Shown: positions 1 through 6,802 of the stretch, piece after piece
How positions within the stretch are numbered: the first letter of the stretch is position 1
Layout of the letters: every line of letters starts with the position of its first letter
Source of the DNA: Comamonadaceae bacterium
GTDB taxonomy: Bacteria; Pseudomonadota; Gammaproteobacteria; Burkholderiales; Burkholderiaceae_C
Direction of reading: 5' to 3'
Length of the DNA stretch: 7,104 bases
Assembly (NCBI GenBank): GCA_947494405.1
Contig: CANLWQ010000104.1
Span: 1-7,104 of the forward strand
Position numbers and translations under genes: made by a program
The notes under the pieces: generated by a model
Database searches by the model: none
Told to the model about the DNA's origin: nothing
What the model saw: only the letters and a program-made list of their open reading frames with translations

Positions 1-2507
1 TCGGCGTTGATCACGCCCATGTCGGCCAAGTACTCGGCTTGGGTGGGAATGCGCCCGAGCTTGGAACAGATTGCTGACAACTCGGCAGAGCCCAAATACA
101 CATTGGCATTTTTGCCTAAGCGATTGGGGAAATTACGGGTGCTGGTCGACATCACGGTGGCGCCCTCTTTCACCTGCGCTTGATTGCCCATGCACAGCGA
201 ACAACCCGGCATTTCCATGCGCGCACCGGCATTGCCAAACACGCCGTAATGGCCTTCTTCGGTGAGTTGCTGCGCGTCCATTTTGGTGGGCGGCGCCATC
301 CACAATTTCACTGGGATATCGCGCTTGCCTTCCAGCAATTTGGAAGCCGCACGGAAGTGGCCGATGTTGGTCATGCACGAACCAATGAACACTTCGTCGA
401 TCTTGGCACCCGCCACATCGCTCAAGGTTTTGGCGTCATCGGGGTCGTTGGGACAGCACACGATAGGCTCTTTGATCTCGTTCAAATCGATTTCTATCAC
501 CTCGGTGTACTCGGCGTCTTTGTCGGCTTGCAACATCTGCGGATTCGCCAACCAAGCCTCCATGGCTTGTATGCGACGGCCTATGGTGCGGGGGTCTGCA
601 TAGCCTTGGGCAATCATGTTCTTCAACAACACGATGTTGCTGTTGATGTACTCGATGATGGGCTCTTTGTTCAAGTGCACGGTGCAACCTGCAGCGCTGC
701 GCTCGGCAGAAGCGTCGGACAATTCAAAAGCTTGCTCCACCTTCAAATCGGGCAGTCCTTCAATTTCCAAAATACGGCCAGAGAAAATGTTTTTCTTGCC
801 CTTTTTCTCAACGGTAAGCAAACCTTTTTTGATGGCATACAGCGGAATGGCATGCACCAAGTCGCGCAGTGTCACACCGGGTTGCATCTGGCCTTTGAAG
901 CGCACCAACACGCTCTCGGGCATATCGAGTGGCATCACACCGGTTGCCGCGGCAAACGCCACCAAACCTGAGCCAGCGGGAAAGCTGATGCCCACAGGAA
1001 AACGGGTGTGGCTGTCGCCACCGGTGCCCACGGTGTCGGGTAACAACATGCGGTTGAGCCAACTGTGGATGATGCCGTCGCCGGGCTTTAAGCTGATGCC
1101 GCCGCGGTTGCTGATGAACTCGGGTAACTCGTGGTGCATCTTCACATCCACGGGCTTAGGGTAGGCCGCGGTATGGCAAAACGATTGCATCACCAAGTCG
1201 GCGCTAAAGCCCAAGCAGGCCAAGTCTTTCAACTCGTCTCGGGTCATGGGGCCGGTGGTGTCTTGTGAACCCACCGAGGTCATGCGTGGCTCGCAGTAAG
1301 TGCCGGGCAACACGCCCTGCCCTTCTGGCATACCGCAGGCGCGGCCCACCATTTTTTGCGCCAGCGTAAAGCCTTTGCCATGGCCTTGGGGAACAGCCGG
1401 CAAACGAAACAATGTGGATGCGGGCAGGCCCAGAGCTTCACGCGCTTTGGCTGTGAGGCCGCGACCAATGATGAGTGGAATACGCCCACCCGCGCGCACC
1501 TCGTCAAACAGCACCTCGCTTTTCAGGGTGAAGCTGGCGATTTCTTTGCCGTCTTTCAAAGCCTTGCCTTCATAAGGGCGCAACTCGATAACGTCACCCA
1601 TGTTCATTTGAGACACATCCAACTCGATAGGCAAAGCGCCGGCGTCTTCCATGGTGTTGTAGAAAATTGGAGCGATTTTGCTGCCCAAACACACACCACC
1701 AAAACGCTTGTTGGGCACGAAGGGAATGTCTTCGCCAGTGAACCAGAGCACGCTGTTGGTGGCCGATTTGCGGCTCGAACCCGTGCCCACCACATCGCCC
1801 ACATAAGCCACCAAATGACCGCGCGCACGCAGGTCTTCAATGAACTTGACAGGGCCGCGTTTGCCGTCTTCTTCAGGCGTGATGCCGTCGCGTTTGTTTT
1901 TGAGCATGGCCAAGGCATGCAAAGGAATATCGGGGCGGCTCCAAGCGTCTGGCGCAGGAGATAAGTCGTCGGTATTGGTTTCACCGGTGACCTTCAAAAC
2001 AGTCAGGGTGATGCTGTGCGGCACTTCGGGGCGGCTGGTGAACCACTCGGCGTCAGCCCAAGATTGCACCACCGCTTTGGCCAAGGCATTGCCCTTGTCG
2101 GCTTTTTCCTTCACGTCGTGGAACTGATCGAACATCAACAAGGTTTTTTTCAAACCTTGGGCGGCAATCGGGGCACAGTTTGGATGGTCGAGCAAATCGA
2201 TGAGGGGCGTCAGGTTGTAGCCGCCCAGCATGGTGCCCAGCAGTTCTGTGGCTTTTTCAGCTGACAGCAATGTGCATTTTTCAGTGCCGTGCGCCACAGC
2301 TGCCAGGTAAGAGGCTTTGACTTTGGCGGCATCGTCCACGCCTGCGGGTACACGGTGGGTGATCAATTCAAGCAAGGTGGCTTCTTCGCCCTTGGGCGGG
2401 TTTTTCAACAATTCAATGAGCTCGCCAGTTTGTTTGGGCGACAAAGGCAGGGGTGGGATGCCCAAGGCAGCGCGTTCGGCCACATGGTCACGGTAGGTTT
2501 TCAACAT
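1..2507 (-). CDS. acnB: Aconitate hydratase B (bifunctional aconitase/2-methylisocitrate dehydratase), 3' end cut by window edge
   Basis: Cytoplasmic 4Fe-4S enzyme that interconverts citrate and isocitrate via cis-aconitate; the AcnB family also handles 2-methylisocitrate. The frame is open from the ATG at 2507 to the left edge, giving 835 codons. E. coli AcnB has 865, so about 30 C-terminal residues are missing. Domain order fits AcnB: N-terminal HEAT-like region (about 1-160), swivel domain with [12 protein letters not shown] (S244, S245, R246), then the catalytic domains with [10 protein letters not shown] (D498, S499, H500). The cluster cysteines are C711 in GSCMTN and C769/C772 in PGCSLCMGN, close to E. 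coli C710/C769/C772. The start is supported by GGAG (minus strand, 2517-2514) six bases upstream. It is the last visible gene of the mdh operon, 17 bases after the small exported gene. No internal stop or frameshift was seen. Family identification is very secure; the C-terminal end is not visible. Confidence 0.97.
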   Translation of the reverse strand, partial: MLKTYRDHVAERAALGIPPLPLSPKQTGELIELLKNPPKGEEATLLELITHRVPAGVDDAAKVKASYLAAVAHGTEKCTLLSAEKATELLGTMLGGYNLTPLIDLLDHPNCAPIAAQGLKKTLLMFDQFHDVKEKADKGNALAKAVVQSWADAEWFTSRPEVPHSITLTVLKVTGETNTDDLSPAPDAWSRPDIPLHALAMLKNKRDGITPEEDGKRGPVKFIEDLRARGHLVAYVGDVVGTGSSRKSATNSVLWFTGEDIPFVPNKRFGGVCLGSKIAPIFYNTMEDAGALPIELDVSQMNMGDVIELRPYEGKALKDGKEIASFTLKSEVLFDEVRAGGRIPLIIGRGLTAKAREALGLPASTLFRLPAVPQGHGKGFTLAQKMVGRACGMPEGQGVLPGTYCEPRMTSVGSQDTTGPMTRDELKDLACLGFSADLVMQSFCHTAAYPKPVDVKMHHELPEFISNRGGISLKPGDGIIHSWLNRMLLPDTVGTGGDSHTRFPVGISFPAGSGLVAFAAATGVMPLDMPESVLVRFKGQMQPGVTLRDLVHAIPLYAIKKGLLTVEKKGKKNIFSGRILEIEGLPDLKVEQAFELSDASAERSAAGCTVHLNKEPIIEYINSNIVLLKNMIAQGYADPRTIGRRIQAMEAWLANPQMLQADKDAEYTEVIEIDLNEIKEPIVCCPNDPDDAKTLSDVAGAKIDEVFIGSCMTNIGHFRAASKLLEGKRDIPVKLWMAPPTKMDAQQLTEEGHYGVFGNAGARMEMPGCSLCMGNQAQVKEGATVMSTSTRNFPNRLGKNANVYLGSAELSAICSKLGRIPTQAEYLADMGVINA

Positions 2508-2524
2508 ATCAGGCTCCAGAAAAA

Positions 2525-2950
2525 TTAACGGTTGTTTGAAGAGGCTTCTAGCAAATCTAAGTGAGCAGAAGCCGGAAATTGTTGGGCAGCGGTTTTTTGT
2601 GCGGGGCTTTGACAGTCGTCTGCCAAGCGCTTGGAACGAAGCGAATCCAACAGCATGGATTTCTCAGCGGTCTGAATCCATATGGCGCCGGTTTTTTCAT
2701 CCTCTAAGCGCACCGCACCTGAATCAGATGGCACGGGCTTCATGCTGAAAACGGTTTTATTCATCTTCAAAATAAAACGACCCGGCAAAGCCGTGTCTGG
2801 CCAGAGCATGATGGTTTGTCGCTTTTCGCATACCAGCATGCCGGTGTGCACATTCGCAGCGATGGCAAAAACCTGTTGCGACGCGTCCGCCATGGCCAAC
2901 ACAGGCGACATCAGCAACAGACAGAGATAACTACCCAAAAGATGTTTCAT
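2525..2950 (-). CDS. Small exported protein, MliC/PliC-like (C-type lysozyme inhibitor fold)
   Basis: Protein of 141 residues. Residues 1-23 look like a Sec signal peptide: MKHLL, a hydrophobic core, then VLAMADA with likely cleavage after A21 or A23. No lipobox cysteine is visible, so a periplasmic (PliC-like) rather than lipoprotein (MliC-like) form is expected. The mature part resembles the MliC domain as I remember it: an early VC (C41), a strand-rich middle, PSDSGA (S75, S77, G78, A79) matching the family's SxSGA motif, a Trp (W91) about 14 residues later, and a late Cys (C113) that could pair with C41. The Lys usually found two residues after that Trp is Gln (Q93). Known members bind and inhibit C-type lysozyme; activity here is not shown. 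An in-frame ATG at 2968 adds six residues and overlaps the upstream stop as ATGA. I chose 2950 because it gives a cleaner signal peptide, but neither start has a strong ribosome-binding site. The gene is certain; the family assignment is moderate. Confidence 0.7.
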   Translation of the reverse strand: MKHLLGSYLCLLLMSPVLAMADASQQVFAIAANVHTGMLVCEKRQTIMLWPDTALPGRFILKMNKTVFSMKPVPSDSGAVRLEDEKTGAIWIQTAEKSMLLDSLRSKRLADDCQSPAQKTAAQQFPASAHLDLLEASSNNR

Positions 2951-2964
2951 GACGCTTTCTTTGT

Positions 2965-3945
2965 TCATGCTTGGAAATACCCCAAAGCCTGCTCGGGCAA
3001 AGCCTGGCCCGTGGCATAGGCTCTTTCTAACACGGACCAATAAAAACGGAAACTGGCGCGGTCGTGCAATTGACCGCCCCATTGAATAGGTGCCCAATCT
3101 GCTTGGGCTGCCGCTTGCAAAATTTCTACGGCCTGCGCTATGTCGCCAGGCGCGGGAGAAAAAGCGGCCAATAAAGGTCTGACTTGGCTGGGGTGAATAC
3201 TCCACATACGGGTGAAACCCCATTCGTTGGCCGCGCGCTCGGCGCAATGCTGCAGGGCTTGTACATCTTTGAATTCGGTGACCACGCAATGCGAAGGTGT
3301 TTTGCCATGCGCATGACAGGCACTGGCGATGGCCAATTTGGCCCGCACCACCAAAGGGTGGCTGAACTGCCCAGCCATACCCATGGCAGAAGCAGGAATA
3401 GCGCCGCCGTGCGCAGACACAAAATCCATCAAACCAAAACTCAAGGACTGAACACGGGGATGCGCAGCAATGTCAAAAGCATGGTGCACTGACAGCGGCG
3501 ACTCAATCAGTGCATGCAAAGGGATATGCGAACCACCAGCGGCATCAATGAAATGCATAGCGGTATGGATGTCCGCCACTGTCTCAACCTTTGGCAACAT
3601 GATGTGGCACCAACGCCCAGCGGCTCGCCCCACCGTGGTTTGTATATCGGCTTGGAAAGCGGGATGGTCAACTGCATGCACACGCACCGCCACCCGCGCT
3701 GCAGGTTCGGCCGCCAAGGCCAATTCGGAAACCAAATGCGCATGCTCGGCCTCGCCACCCACGGGTGCCCCATCTTCGCAATCCAGGGTCACGTCCATCA
3801 CGCCCACACCAAACTCTTGGTGCAACTCCGCTTGCAGTTGCAGGCTTTTGCGCATGCGTGCCTCGACCCCACTGTAGTGGTCGCACACAGGCAACGCCCT
3901 TGCAGCAGCTTGCGCTCCAAGCAAGACGTCGCGAGGATGTTTCAT
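2965..3945 (-). CDS. CitE-like CoA-ester lyase (HpcH/HpaI aldolase/citrate lyase beta family)
   Basis: Predicted cytoplasmic, Mg-dependent TIM-barrel lyase of 326 residues that should cleave or form a 3-hydroxyacyl-CoA (malyl-, citramalyl- or methylmalyl-CoA type); the exact substrate cannot be read from the sequence. Family signatures are present in order: DCEDG (55-59), an Arg in VRVH (R88), LPKVET (117-122, K119), ALIES with the metal-ligand Glu (E148), GLMDF with the second acidic ligand (D174), and IHPSQV (HPSQ 251-254). The N-terminus lacks the usual RSxLFxPG segment and instead has about 25 residues around LLGAQAAARALPVCDHYSG. It lies 21 bases downstream of mdh and just upstream of the MliC-like gene, inside the TCA operon. 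The ATG at 3945 has no clear ribosome-binding site, so translation may depend on mdh. No acyl-carrier citrate-lyase partners (citD, citF) are nearby, which argues against a true citrate lyase complex. Superfamily secure, substrate unknown. Confidence 0.88.
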   Translation of the reverse strand: MKHPRDVLLGAQAAARALPVCDHYSGVEARMRKSLQLQAELHQEFGVGVMDVTLDCEDGAPVGGEAEHAHLVSELALAAEPAARVAVRVHAVDHPAFQADIQTTVGRAAGRWCHIMLPKVETVADIHTAMHFIDAAGGSHIPLHALIESPLSVHHAFDIAAHPRVQSLSFGLMDFVSAHGGAIPASAMGMAGQFSHPLVVRAKLAIASACHAHGKTPSHCVVTEFKDVQALQHCAERAANEWGFTRMWSIHPSQVRPLLAAFSPAPGDIAQAVEILQAAAQADWAPIQWGGQLHDRASFRFYWSVLERAYATGQALPEQALGYFQA

Positions 3946-3966
3946 GTGTGCTGCAAGTCGTTGGTG

Positions 3967-4953
3967 TTAAAGCAAATGCGCTACGCCGGCCTGCTCGTCG
4001 GTCAGCTCTTTCAAGGTCTTGTCTATGCAAGCTTGGCTGAACGCGTCGATGTCCAGGCCTTCGACCACTTTGTATTCGCCGTTCTCGCAGGTGACGGGGA
4101 AACCAAACATCACATCTTTGGGAATGCCATACCAGCCTTGTGAAGGAATGCCCATGGTGACCCACTTGCCATGCGTGCCCAAAGCCCAGTCGCGCATGTG
4201 ATCGATGGCCGCGTTCGCAGCTGACGCCGCTGAAGACAAGCCACGCGCTTCAATGATGGCCGCGCCGCGCTTGCCGACAGTCGGCAAAAACACATTGGCA
4301 TTCCACTCTTGGTCATTGATCATGTTCTTGACCGATTCACCCTTGATGGTGGCGAAGCGGTAGTCGGCATACATGGTGGGCGAGTGGTTGCCCCACACAC
4401 ACAATTTTTCAATGTCAGCCACTGCTTTGCCGGTCTTGGCGGCAATTTGTGAAGCTGCGCGGTTGTGGTCCAAGCGAAGCATGGCGGTGAAGTTACCGGG
4501 CTTCAAGTCGGGAGCAGACTTCATGGCGATATAGGCATTGGTGTTGGCAGGGTTGCCCACCACCAAGACTTTCACATCACGCGCGGCGACAGCGTTCAAG
4601 GCCTTGCCTTGGGCGGTGAAGATGGCACCGTTGATGGCCAGCAACTCAGCGCGCTCCATGCCGGGGCCGCGTGGACGTGAACCGACGAGCAAAGCGTAGT
4701 CCGCATCTTTGAAAGCTGTCATAGGGTCGCCATGGGCCTCCATACCCACCAACAAAGGGAAAGCGCAATCTTCAAGTTCCATCATCACGCCTTTGAGCGC
4801 TTTTTGCGGGCCTTCTACAGGCACTTCCAGCAATTGCAAGATGACGGGCTGGTCTTTGCCCAGCATTTCGCCAGAGGCGATGCGAAACAACAAGGCATAC
4901 CCAATTTGGCCAGCTGCACCAGTAACGGCAACGCGAACAGGTTTTTTACTCAT
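3967..4953 (-). CDS. mdh: NAD-dependent malate dehydrogenase
   Basis: Cytoplasmic TCA enzyme that oxidises malate to oxaloacetate with NAD+. The 328 residues are full length for the Thermus/cytosolic-type MDH group and closely follow that pattern throughout. The Rossmann nucleotide loop is TGAAGQIG (G12, G15, G18). E43 in LLEVP, at the end of the second strand, favours NAD over NADP. The mobile loop [11 protein letters not shown] supplies substrate-binding R95 and R101. GNPANTNA (N134) follows, then LDHNRA (D162, R165) and WGNHSPT with catalytic H190 paired to D162. The start at 4953 is supported by GGAG (4963-4960, minus strand) six bases upstream. It is the first gene of the minus-strand operon mdh, CoA-ester lyase, MliC-like gene, acnB, and is divergent from the GntR regulator gene. 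Its promoter region contains a palindrome that could be that regulator's operator. No key residue is missing. Confidence 0.97.
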   Translation of the reverse strand: MSKKPVRVAVTGAAGQIGYALLFRIASGEMLGKDQPVILQLLEVPVEGPQKALKGVMMELEDCAFPLLVGMEAHGDPMTAFKDADYALLVGSRPRGPGMERAELLAINGAIFTAQGKALNAVAARDVKVLVVGNPANTNAYIAMKSAPDLKPGNFTAMLRLDHNRAASQIAAKTGKAVADIEKLCVWGNHSPTMYADYRFATIKGESVKNMINDQEWNANVFLPTVGKRGAAIIEARGLSSAASAANAAIDHMRDWALGTHGKWVTMGIPSQGWYGIPKDVMFGFPVTCENGEYKVVEGLDIDAFSQACIDKTLKELTDEQAGVAHLL

Positions 4954-4983
4954 GACAATCTCCGAAGAAAAATTTAAAACAAA

Positions 4984-5013
4984 ATATTACAAATAGGCTG
5001 GCGTCAACTTCAA
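4984..5013 (-). promoter_or_regulatory. Candidate sigma-70 promoter of the mdh operon
   Basis: Read on the minus strand, TTGAAG (5013-5008) is followed after 18 bases by TAATAT (4989-4984), matching the -35 and -10 consensus at 4 of 6 positions each. A second -35-like hexamer, TTGACG (5007-5002, 5 of 6), lies immediately downstream but has no good -10 at normal spacing. The A/T-rich stretch 4967-4990 would hold the transcription start. The outer end of TTGAAG overlaps the 14-base palindrome. Assigned by eye only. Confidence 0.4.
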
Positions 5014-5025
5014 GACATATGTCTT
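5012..5025. promoter_or_regulatory. Perfect 14-bp palindrome, candidate GntR operator
   Basis: AAGACATATGTCTT is identical to its reverse complement and is centred between 5018 and 5019 in the divergent mdh/gntR intergenic region. Symmetry without a spacer and this length suit a dimeric winged-helix regulator such as the adjacent GntR/HutC-type protein. It overlaps the proposed -35 elements of both divergent promoters, so binding could repress the mdh operon and autoregulate the regulator together. Just downstream, AGAAG (5028-5032) and CTTCT (5042-5046) form a weaker inverted repeat with a 9-base spacer, possibly an accessory site. The palindrome is seen directly; the operator role is inferred. 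Confidence 0.55.
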
Positions 5026-5039
5026 ATAGAAGATATGAT
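5012..5039 (+). promoter_or_regulatory. Candidate sigma-70 promoter of the GntR regulator gene
   Basis: AAGACA (5012-5017, 4 of 6 to the -35 consensus) is followed after 16 bases by TATGAT (5034-5039, 5 of 6 to the -10). This predicts a start near 5046 and a leader of about 40 bases before the ATG at 5088. The -35 is the left half of the 14-base palindrome, which suggests autorepression. Assigned by eye; spacing is slightly short. Confidence 0.4.
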
Positions 5040-5087
5040 AACTTCTCTGTTCCACGATTTGCATGACAAACCTGCTCAAGCCTCATC

Positions 5088-5861
5088 ATGACCACCGAAA
5101 CCAGCCCTGCACCCACTGCTTCTACAGCAGCGAGTGCGCCTGCTTTCAGCCCACTTTATCAGCAGATCAAGGGCTTGGTTCTGAAAAGCCTGCAAAGCGG
5201 CGAATGGAAGCCAGGTGAGCCCATTCCCAGTGAATTTGAATTGGCAGCCCGCTACAAAGTCAGCCAAGGCACGGTTCGCAAAGCAATTGATGAGTTGGCA
5301 CAAAACAATTTGCTGATTCGCCGCCAAGGCAAGGGCACTTTTGTGGCAACCCATGCCGAGCAGCATGTGCAGTACCGTTTTTTGAAGCTCAAGCCAGATA
5401 CAGGCGACCTCAACAGCCAAGGCCCGGCCCAGCGATTCATCATCGACTGCAAACGTACCCGCGCCAATGCCGATGTTGCCAAAGCCTTGAGCCTGCGTGG
5501 CGGTGACGCCGTGTTGCAGCTGCGACGGGTGCTGTCTTTTGGCGGCGTGCCCACTATTTTGGAAGAAATCTGGCTGCCCGGCGCCACCTTCAAAGGCTTG
5601 ACCGCCGAGCGCTTGAGCGCCGACCAAGGTCCTATGTACGCCTTGTTTGAAACCGAATTTGGCATTCGCATGGTGCGTGCGAAAGAGCGTTTAAGAGCCG
5701 TCAACCCCAGCGAGGAAGAGGCTGGCCTGCTGCAACTCACCACCCCCACGCCCTTGTTGAGCGTGGAGCGCTTGTCTTTCACTTACCACGACACCCCCAT
5801 GGAATGGCGCCGAGGCTTGTACCGAACTGACACACACTATTACGACAATGAATTGAACTGA
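5088..5861 (+). CDS. GntR-family transcription regulator, HutC subfamily (winged helix + UTRA ligand domain)
   Basis: Cytoplasmic DNA-binding regulator of 257 residues. Residues 1-20 form an Ala/Thr/Pro/Ser-rich, probably disordered tail. Residues 21-88 are a GntR winged helix: SPLYQQIKGLV, the PGEPIPSEFELAARYKVS core, recognition helix SQGTVRKAIDEL (59-70) and wing RRQGKGTFV (78-86). Residues about 95-250 match a UTRA effector domain, including the FGGVPTILEEIWLP segment (151-164) and a C-terminal strand pair ending RTDTHYYDNELN. UTRA regulators typically bind a small metabolite that releases DNA; here the location between mdh and sdhC suggests a TCA intermediate, an inference. It is divergent from mdh and 123 bases upstream of sdhC on the same strand. 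The ATG lacks a clear Shine-Dalgarno sequence; an upstream ATG at 5063 is out of frame. The family is certain; ligand and regulon are unknown. Confidence 0.93.
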   Translation: MTTETSPAPTASTAASAPAFSPLYQQIKGLVLKSLQSGEWKPGEPIPSEFELAARYKVSQGTVRKAIDELAQNNLLIRRQGKGTFVATHAEQHVQYRFLKLKPDTGDLNSQGPAQRFIIDCKRTRANADVAKALSLRGGDAVLQLRRVLSFGGVPTILEEIWLPGATFKGLTAERLSADQGPMYALFETEFGIRMVRAKERLRAVNPSEEEAGLLQLTTPTPLLSVERLSFTYHDTPMEWRRGLYRTDTHYYDNELN

Positions 5862-5984
5862 ATCGCCTTGGCAACCAGTGTCATCTTCTTTTTTTGTGCA
5901 TTGCAATAGAATGAAAAACAACAGGCCTTCAACCCCACCTAAAGCCCTTACCAGCGAACAACAGAAAGTCAGAAAGTCCCATCT
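5862..5984 (+). promoter_or_regulatory. gntR-sdhC intergenic region with weak candidate sdh promoter
   Basis: The 123 bases between the regulator stop and the sdhC start contain a seven-T run (5889-5895), a TAGAAT hexamer (5907-5912, 5 of 6 to a -10) and an 8-base palindrome ATTGCAAT (5900-5907) touching it. No good -35 lies at the right distance from TAGAAT; TTGGCA (5868-5873) is a good -35 match but has no -10 at 16-18 bases. The sdh genes may therefore use an activator-dependent promoter here, or be read through from gntR. No convincing terminator hairpin precedes the T run. No copy of the 14-base palindrome is present. Confidence 0.3.
5963..5978 (+). repeat. Tandem 8-bp repeat just upstream of sdhC
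   Basis: AGAAAGTC occurs twice in tandem (5963-5970 and 5971-5978), six bases before the sdhC ATG. The second copy supplies AGAAAG, the nearest thing to a Shine-Dalgarno sequence for sdhC. The repeat is seen directly; any function is unknown. Confidence 0.6.
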
Positions 5985-6416
5985 ATGACAGAACCCAGTC
6001 ACAAGCGGCCTGAATTCCGCAATATCAATGCTTTTGTTGATTTACCCTCTTACCGTTTGCCCGCAGCAGGCTGGGTGTCCATATTGCACCGTGTCAGCGG
6101 TGCACTGATGTTTTTGTTGCTGCCTTTCATTATTTGGCTATTTGACAAATCTATTTCTTCTGAGATTTCTTTTGCCAAATTCCGCGCGGCTTTCAATGTG
6201 GGCGTGGGGATTTACCCCGCTTGGTTCATCAGTTTGGTGACTTTGGCTTTGATCTGGGCTTATTTGCACCATTTGATTGCGGGTTTGCGCCATTTGTACA
6301 TGGACGCCACCCACAGCGTAGACAAAGCCTTCAGCCAACGCAGCGCTGTTTTCACCTTGGCGCTCAGCCTGGGCTTGACGGTGCTGCTGGGCGCCAAGTT
6401 GTTTGGCCTTTATTGA
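5985..6416 (+). CDS. sdhC: Succinate dehydrogenase, cytochrome b556 subunit
   Basis: Inner-membrane anchor subunit of complex II, carrying heme b and part of the ubiquinone site. It is 143 residues long, slightly longer than E. coli SdhC because of its N-terminal stretch before RPEFRNINAF. Three membrane segments are evident, at about 30-53, 75-100 and 118-140. VSILHRVSG holds S32 and R36, equivalent to the quinone-site S27 and R31 of E. coli. HHLIAGLRHLYMD holds H96, aligned to heme ligand H84, and H103, aligned to H91, with the family's closing Asp at D107. The start at 5985 is the first Met of a normal SdhC N-terminus; the upstream AGAAAG is only a weak ribosome-binding site. It is the first gene of the sdh operon, with sdhD starting 17 bases after its stop. 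Length and motifs are complete. Confidence 0.96.
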   Translation: MTEPSHKRPEFRNINAFVDLPSYRLPAAGWVSILHRVSGALMFLLLPFIIWLFDKSISSEISFAKFRAAFNVGVGIYPAWFISLVTLALIWAYLHHLIAGLRHLYMDATHSVDKAFSQRSAVFTLALSLGLTVLLGAKLFGLY

Positions 6417-6433
6417 TTTCAGGAAGACACAGC

Positions 6434-6799
6434 ATGACAGATTCGATTGGTTCTAAGCGCTTGGTTGTCGGTGCGCACTATGGTTTGCGCGACTGGTTGG
6501 CCCAACGCATCACCGCCACCTTGATGGCTTTGTTCACACTTTTGGTGCTTGTGCAGCTGATTTTTTCCACTGGCCCGATTGACTACGACAAATGGGCTGG
6601 CATCTTCAACCCGCAATGGATGCGCGCGCTGACCTTCACGGTTATCGTGGCGCTTACCTACCATGTGTGGGTAGGCATGCGCGACATTTGGATGGACTAC
6701 ATCAAGCCAGTTCGTTTGCGCTTGGGCCTGCATATTTTGACGATTGTTTGGTTGCTGTCCTGCATGGCTTGGGCGGTTCAGGTTCTTTGGAGATTTTGA
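6434..6799 (+). CDS. sdhD: Succinate dehydrogenase, hydrophobic membrane anchor subunit
   Basis: Second inner-membrane anchor of complex II, which together with SdhC binds heme b and ubiquinone. It is 121 residues long, typical for SdhD, with membrane segments at about 24-45, 62-84 and 95-118. H77 in YHVWVGMRDIWMDYIKP aligns with the E. coli heme ligand H71, and Y89 in MDYIKP aligns with the quinone-site Y83. The N-terminal motif YGLRDWLAQRITA is typical of proteobacterial SdhD. The ATG at 6434 is chosen over longer in-frame options because AGGAAG (6421-6426) sits seven bases upstream and any earlier start would overlap sdhC heavily. sdhA begins three bases after the stop, implying translational coupling. 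Confidence 0.95.
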   Translation: MTDSIGSKRLVVGAHYGLRDWLAQRITATLMALFTLLVLVQLIFSTGPIDYDKWAGIFNPQWMRALTFTVIVALTYHVWVGMRDIWMDYIKPVRLRLGLHILTIVWLLSCMAWAVQVLWRF

Positions 6800-6802
6800 T
6801 TG

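Noticed and set aside
180..971. Long plus-strand open frame (263 codons) opposite acnB
   Set aside because: It lies wholly antisense to well-conserved acnB codons, its translation is rich in His, Gln and Phe without any recognisable domain, and it has no ribosome-binding site. It is a shadow of acnB codon bias.
1356..1964. Plus-strand open frame of 202 codons opposite acnB
   Set aside because: Same reasoning: antisense to acnB, no domain, compositionally a shadow frame.
2969..3289. N-terminal extension of the small exported protein upstream of 2968
   Set aside because: The frame stays open by chance inside the lyase gene; using it would bury the signal peptide and overlap the lyase by more than 300 bases.
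3514..4143. Plus-strand open frame of 209 codons spanning the lyase-mdh junction
   Set aside because: It is antisense to two genes with intact catalytic motifs and shows no recognisable features of its own.
5063..5218. Possible upstream small reading frame overlapping the gntR start
   Set aside because: The ATG at 5063 opens a 51-codon frame but has no ribosome-binding site, and most of it is out-of-frame gntR sequence.
5076..5627. Minus-strand open frame of 183 codons opposite gntR
   Set aside because: It is antisense to a clear GntR/UTRA coding sequence and has no domain signature.
5864..5896. Possible intrinsic terminator after gntR
   Set aside because: A seven-T run is present, but the preceding sequence forms only a three-base-pair stem (TGG/CCA) and the Ts are about ten bases away from it.
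6221..6433. N-terminal extension of sdhD into sdhC
   Set aside because: The extension overlaps sdhC coding sequence, while the ATG at 6434 has a good AGGAAG site and gives a normal-length SdhD.
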